64,000 nt of DNA from Actinokineospora alba. Its GTDB lineage: Bacteria; Actinomycetota; Actinomycetes; Mycobacteriales; Pseudonocardiaceae. Position numbers and translations under genes: made by a program. Shown here one piece after another: positions 60,238 through 64,000 of the stretch. The stretch's first letter is position 1, and each line of letters starts with the position of its first letter. The notes under the pieces are model-generated. The model was not told where the DNA came from, made no database searches, and was given only the letters and a program-made list of their open reading frames with translations. The stretch is from the NCBI RefSeq assembly GCF_004362515.1, contig NZ_SNXU01000001.1, positions 5,704,001 to 5,768,000 on the forward strand, read 5' to 3'.

Positions 60238-62001
60238 ATGCCACGCATGACCGCCGCGCGCGCCGCGGTCGAGATCCTCAAGCGCGAGGGCGTCACGCAC
60301 GCCTTCGGGCTGCCCGGCGCCGCCATCAACCCGTTCTACGCCGCGCTGCGTGCCAGTGGCGGTATCGACCATGTCCTGGCCCGCCATGTCGAGGGCGCCT
60401 CGCACATGGCCGAGGGCTACACCCGGGCCAAGCCCGGCAACATCGGCGTCTGCGTCGGGACTTCAGGCCCCGCGGGGACCGACATGATCACCGGCCTGTA
60501 CTCCGCGGCCGCCGACTCCATCCCGATCCTGTGCATCACCGGGCAGGCCCCGGTGGCCCGGCTGCACAAGGAGGACTTCCAAGCCGTCGACATCACCTCG
60601 ATCGCCAAGCCGGTCACCAAGATGGCGATGACCGTGCTGGAGGCCGCGCAGGTGCCGGGCGCGTTCCAGCAGGCGTTCCACGTGATGCGTTCGGGTCGCC
60701 CCGGCCCGGTGCTGCTGGACCTGCCGATCGACGTGCAGCTCACCGAGATCGAGTTCGACCCCGACACCTACGAGCCGCTGCCGGTCTACAAGCCTGCCGC
60801 CACGCGCGCGCAAATCGAGAAGGCGCTCGACCTGCTCGCCGAGGCTCAGCGCCCGCTGATCGTCGCGGGCGGCGGGATCATCAACGCCGACGCCGCCGAC
60901 CTGCTCGTCGAGTTCGCCGAGCTGACCGGTGTCCCCGTTGTGCCGACGCTCATGGGCTGGGGCGCGATCGCCGACGACCACCCGCTGATGGCCGGGATGG
61001 TCGGCCTGCAGACCGCGCACCGCTACGGCAACGCCACCATGCTCGAGTCGGATTTCGTGTTGGGCATCGGCAACCGGTGGGCCAACCGGCACACCGGTGG
61101 CCTCGACACCTATCGGCAGGGCCGCAAGTTCGTCCACGTCGACATCGAGCCCACCCAGATCGGGCGCGTGTTCGCCCCCGACTACGGGATCGCGTCCGAC
61201 GCGAAGGCAGCGCTGGAGCTGTTCGTCGAGATCGCCCGCGAGCGCACCCTCCCGGACCGCAGCGAGTGGGCCGAGTCGTGCCAGGCGCGGAAGCGGACGC
61301 TGCAGCGGCGCACGGACTTCGACAACACCCCGATCAAGCCGCAACGGGTGTACCAGGAGATGAACCGCGCGTTCGGCCCCGACACCCGCTACGTCACCAC
61401 GATCGGGCTCTCGCAGATCGCGGCGGCCCAGTTCCTGCACGTGTACCGGCCGCGGCACTGGATCAACTGCGGCCAGGCGGGCCCCCTGGGTTGGACGCTG
61501 CCGGCGGCGATCGGCGCTTCGGTCGCGGACCCGGACACCCCGGTGGTCGCCCTGTCGGGTGACTACGACTTCCAGTTCATGATCGAGGAGCTGGCGGTCG
61601 GCGCGCAGTTCGCCATCCCGTACATCCACGTGGTCGTGAACAACGCCTACCTGGGGCTGATCCGGCAGGCGCAGCGCGGGTTCGACATGGACTTCTGCGT
61701 GCAGCTGTCCTTCGAGAACATCAACTCCCCGGAGCTGGGCGCCTACGGCGTCGACCACCTCAAGGTCGCCGAGGGCCTGGGCTGCAAGGCGATCCGGGTG
61801 ACCGACCCGGACGACCTGCTCTCGGCGTTCGAGAAGGCCAAGTCGATGATGGCCGAGTTCCGGGTGCCCGTGGTCGTGGAGGTCATCCTGGAGCGGGTCA
61901 CGAACATCTCGATGGGCACGGAGATCGACAACGTGGTCGAGTTCGAGGAACTCGCCACCCGACCGGAGCACGCGCCGACCGCCGTCCTCACGCTCGATTG
62001 A
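60238..62001 (+). CDS. gcl: Glyoxylate carboligase (tartronate-semialdehyde synthase)
   Basis: A 587-residue thiamine diphosphate enzyme joining two glyoxylates to tartronate semialdehyde with loss of CO2. AFGLPGAAINPFYAALRASG and ARHVEGASHMAEGYTRAKPG are typical of Gcl. At residue 51 the catalytic Glu of other ThDP enzymes is Val (ARHVEG), the known peculiarity of this enzyme, which makes the assignment strong. The ThDP-binding domain shows GDYDFQFMIEELAVGAQF, ending in NNAYLGLIRQAQRGF. Length equals the family norm. Followed 14 bp later by glycerate kinase. Confidence 0.97.
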   Translation: MPRMTAARAAVEILKREGVTHAFGLPGAAINPFYAALRASGGIDHVLARHVEGASHMAEGYTRAKPGNIGVCVGTSGPAGTDMITGLYSAAADSIPILCITGQAPVARLHKEDFQAVDITSIAKPVTKMAMTVLEAAQVPGAFQQAFHVMRSGRPGPVLLDLPIDVQLTEIEFDPDTYEPLPVYKPAATRAQIEKALDLLAEAQRPLIVAGGGIINADAADLLVEFAELTGVPVVPTLMGWGAIADDHPLMAGMVGLQTAHRYGNATMLESDFVLGIGNRWANRHTGGLDTYRQGRKFVHVDIEPTQIGRVFAPDYGIASDAKAALELFVEIARERTLPDRSEWAESCQARKRTLQRRTDFDNTPIKPQRVYQEMNRAFGPDTRYVTTIGLSQIAAAQFLHVYRPRHWINCGQAGPLGWTLPAAIGASVADPDTPVVALSGDYDFQFMIEELAVGAQFAIPYIHVVVNNAYLGLIRQAQRGFDMDFCVQLSFENINSPELGAYGVDHLKVAEGLGCKAIRVTDPDDLLSAFEKAKSMMAEFRVPVVVEVILERVTNISMGTEIDNVVEFEELATRPEHAPTAVLTLD

Positions 62002-62015
62002 GCGAGGATCAGGGT

Positions 62016-63128
62016 ATGGACGTGCTGGTCGCACCGGACAAGTTCAAGGGCTCGCTGACCGCCCGCGAGGTCGCCGCGCACCTCGCCGCCGGGTTGCGCT
62101 CGGTGGTGCCCGGTCTCGCGGTGCGGGAGGTGCCCGTGGCCGACGGCGGCGAGGGCACCCTCGACGCGGTGGTCGCGGGCGGGTTCGAGCGGGTCGGAGT
62201 CCGGGCGAGTGGCCCGACGGGGGCGCCGGTCGACACCGGGTACGCCCTGCGCGACGGGGTCGCGGTGGTCGAGCTGGCCGACGTGTCCGGGCTCGCGCGG
62301 CTGCCCGGTGGCGTGCTGGAGCCGATGCGGGCGTCGTCGTACGGGACCGGGGAGGTGGTGCGCGCGGCGCTCGACGCGGGCGCGCGCACCGTCGTCCTCG
62401 GTCTCGGCGGGTCGGCGTGCACCGATGGTGGTGCGGGTCTGCTGCGGGCACTCGGTGCCCGCTTCCTCGACCGGCATGGCATCGAGGTCGACGCCTGGAC
62501 CGAGGCGGAACGCCTCGACCTGAGCGGGCTGCACCCGGGGGCGCGCGCGACGGAGATCGTCGTCGCCTCCGATGTGGACAACCCGCTGCTCGGCCCGCAC
62601 GGCGCGGCGGCGGTGTATGGGCCGCAGAAGGGCGCGGACGCCGCCCAGGTGCGGATGCTGGACTCCGCACTGGCCCGGTGGGCGGAGGTCGTGCGCCGGG
62701 AGACCGGTGTGGACGCCGCCGAGCAGCCTGGGTCGGGTGCCGCGGGTGGAGTCGGGTTCGCCTCGCTCGCCCTCGGCGCCACCCTGCGCCCGGGTATCGC
62801 CTACCTGCTCGACGTCCTCGGGTTCGGCAAACACCTGACCGAGGCCCGGCTCGTCGTCACCGGTGAGGGCTCGCTCGACGAGCAGACCCTGCGCGGCAAG
62901 GCACCCGCCGGGGTGGCCGCGGCGGCCCGAGCGGCCGGGGTCCCGGTGGTCGCCGTGGCCGGTCGGATCCAGTTGGCCCGTGCGGACTTGGCGGCGGCGG
63001 GGTTTGCTGGGGCGTATGCCTTGACGGATCTGGAACCCGACCCGGCCCGCTGTATGGCCGAGGCGGGTCCACTGCTCGAACGGCTCGCCGCCCAGCGGGT
63101 CGCCACCCACTTGGAGGTTTCTCCATGA
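62016..63128 (+). CDS. glxK: Glycerate kinase (GarK/GlxK family)
   Basis: A 370-residue glycerate 2-kinase-type protein. MDVLVAPDKFKGSLTAREVA is the classical start; VPVADGGEGTLDAVV, GGSACTDGGAGLLRALGARF, EIVVASDVDNPLLGPHGAAAV followed by YGPQKGA, GAAGGVGFASLALG and VVTGEGSLDEQTLRGKAP are the family blocks. It phosphorylates the glycerate made by the preceding enzymes so that carbon enters glycolysis. ATG 62016 has GAGGATCAGGG upstream; the stop overlaps the allantoinase start (ATGA, 63125-63128). Confidence 0.95.
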   Translation: MDVLVAPDKFKGSLTAREVAAHLAAGLRSVVPGLAVREVPVADGGEGTLDAVVAGGFERVGVRASGPTGAPVDTGYALRDGVAVVELADVSGLARLPGGVLEPMRASSYGTGEVVRAALDAGARTVVLGLGGSACTDGGAGLLRALGARFLDRHGIEVDAWTEAERLDLSGLHPGARATEIVVASDVDNPLLGPHGAAAVYGPQKGADAAQVRMLDSALARWAEVVRRETGVDAAEQPGSGAAGGVGFASLALGATLRPGIAYLLDVLGFGKHLTEARLVVTGEGSLDEQTLRGKAPAGVAAAARAAGVPVVAVAGRIQLARADLAAAGFAGAYALTDLEPDPARCMAEAGPLLERLAAQRVATHLEVSP

Positions 63129-64000
63129 CCGACTTCGACCTGGTGTTGCGGGCGCGGCGGGTCATCACCGGGGCCGGTGAGCAGGCCCGCTGGGTGGGTG
63201 TCCGCAACGAGCGCATCGCCGCCATCGAACCCTTCGACACCCCGGTGCGGGCCGCACAGGTGATCGACCTGGCCGACGACGAGGTGCTGCTGCCCGGGCT
63301 GGTCGACACCCATGTGCATGTCAACGAACCCGGCCGCACCGAATGGGAGGGCTTCGCCAGCGCCACCCGGGCCGCCGCCGCGGGCGGGGTGACGACCATC
63401 GTCGACATGCCGCTCAACAGCGTGCCCCCCACGGTGGACGTCGACGCGCTGCGGGTGAAGCGCAAGGCCGCGCAGGGGCAGGTGTGGGTCGACACCGGCT
63501 TCTGGGGCGGCGCGGTCCCCGGCAACGTCTCGGCACTGCGACCGCTGCACGACGCCGGGGTGTTCGGGTTCAAATGCTTCCTGCTGCACTCCGGTGTCGA
63601 CGAGTTCCCGCACCTCACCGCCGCCGAACTCGACGAGGCCATGCGCGCGGTGGCCGCGTTCGACGGCCTGCTGATCGTGCACGCCGAGGACGCCGACACC
63701 ATCGACCATGCCCCACACGAGCCCGGTGCCGCCTACGCCGACTTCCTGCGGTCGCGGCCCCGGGTCGCCGAGGATGTGGCGATCGCGCAGGTCATCGAGC
63801 TGGCCAAGAGCACCGGGTGCCGGGCGCACATCCTGCACCTGTCCAGCGCCGACGCCCTGCCGATGATCGCCGCCGCGCGCGGCGAAGGTGTCCGGCTCAC
63901 CGTGGAGACCTGCCCGCACTACCTGAGTTTCACGGCCGAGGAGATCGGCGACGGCGCCACCCAGTTCAAGTGCTGCCCACCGATCCGGGAAGCCGACAAT
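63125..64000 (+). CDS. allB: Allantoinase, N-terminal part (3' end outside window)
   Basis: 292 codons are visible from ATG 63125, with no stop before the window ends. The protein is a cyclic amidohydrolase: FDLVLRARRVITGAGEQARW, metal-binding LVDTHVHVNEPGRTEWEGFA (HxH), GFKCFLLHSGVDEF with the Lys that is carboxylated in this family, IVHAEDADTID and HILHLSSADALP with the further His ligands, and VETCPHYL. NEPGRTEWEGF distinguishes allantoinases from hydantoinases and dihydroorotases. It opens allantoin to allantoate, feeding ureidoglycolate and glyoxylate into the genes upstream. Coupled to glycerate kinase by a 4-bp overlap. Confidence 0.93.
   Translation, partial: MTDFDLVLRARRVITGAGEQARWVGVRNERIAAIEPFDTPVRAAQVIDLADDEVLLPGLVDTHVHVNEPGRTEWEGFASATRAAAAGGVTTIVDMPLNSVPPTVDVDALRVKRKAAQGQVWVDTGFWGGAVPGNVSALRPLHDAGVFGFKCFLLHSGVDEFPHLTAAELDEAMRAVAAFDGLLIVHAEDADTIDHAPHEPGAAYADFLRSRPRVAEDVAIAQVIELAKSTGCRAHILHLSSADALPMIAAARGEGVRLTVETCPHYLSFTAEEIGDGATQFKCCPPIREADN

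Overview
The window is about 70% G+C, densely coding, with many GTG/TTG starts and ATGA/TGATG gene overlaps. Gene content (WXG100-like genes, MbtH, SARP/OmpR-like regulator, LacI sugar operons, IclR ureide operon, many natural-product enzymes) points to a filamentous actinomycete, most likely Pseudonocardiales (Actinokineospora/Lentzea/Saccharothrix-like); the genus is inference. I saw no rRNA, tRNA, CRISPR array, insertion sequence or phage gene. Six-frame translation gives many long antisense reading frames that are G+C artefacts and are not listed.

1-16.5 kb is a specialised-metabolite region. A truncated SDR, a PLP aminotransferase, a flavin reductase and an HxlR regulator read rightward; a membrane-anchored multicopper oxidase with a small membrane protein reads leftward and is divergent from a NarL-type histidine kinase/response regulator pair; a P450 and an FMO-type monooxygenase read rightward; and a leftward group holds a fatty acyl-AMP ligase, MbtH, a cation/proton antiporter, a receiver-less winged-helix regulator and a stand-alone adenylation-carrier protein didomain. 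No condensation, thioesterase or PKS domain is present in the window. A frameshifted alpha/beta-hydrolase relic follows at 16.7-17.1 kb.

17-32 kb (with GH38 to 35.2 kb) is carbohydrate use. A leftward ABC operon (BNR-repeat exoenzyme, permease, binding protein, ATPase, permease) is interrupted between its last two genes by a 117-bp tandem repeat array. A second locus (GH5-like enzyme, LacI regulator, binding lipoprotein, two permeases, secreted GH18 with a discoidin-like domain, GH38 alpha-mannosidase) carries two matching LacI-type operators, one before the GH5 gene and one just downstream of a TTGACA-N18-GATAGT promoter. Together these suggest use of a mannose-containing polymer or glycan.

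35-49 kb is the most unusual part: class V PLP enzyme, proline dehydrogenase-like protein, membrane desaturase, S9 peptidase, a dipeptide epimerase with all diagnostic residues, four ATP-grasp ligases, an aspartyl/asparaginyl hydroxylase-like protein and an MFS exporter. It looks like a pathway that builds a small peptide by ATP-grasp ligation instead of an NRPS. A Tat-exported small subunit plus GMC oxidoreductase follow (49.0-51.7 kb), closed by a large palindromic element.

52-54.7 kb encodes a WXG100-like small protein, a calpain-family cysteine protease with an N-terminal secretion-type helical region, a small acidic protein and a lipoprotein: a candidate type VII-secreted effector locus. 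54.8-64 kb is a ureide/glyoxylate catabolic operon: AllR-like IclR regulator, malate synthase, HpcH/HpaI-type aldolase, hydroxypyruvate isomerase, tartronate semialdehyde reductase, glyoxylate carboligase, glycerate kinase and an allantoinase that runs off the end. Repeats of TTTCG-N5-CGAAA type sit before malate synthase and the isomerase gene and are probably the IclR operators.
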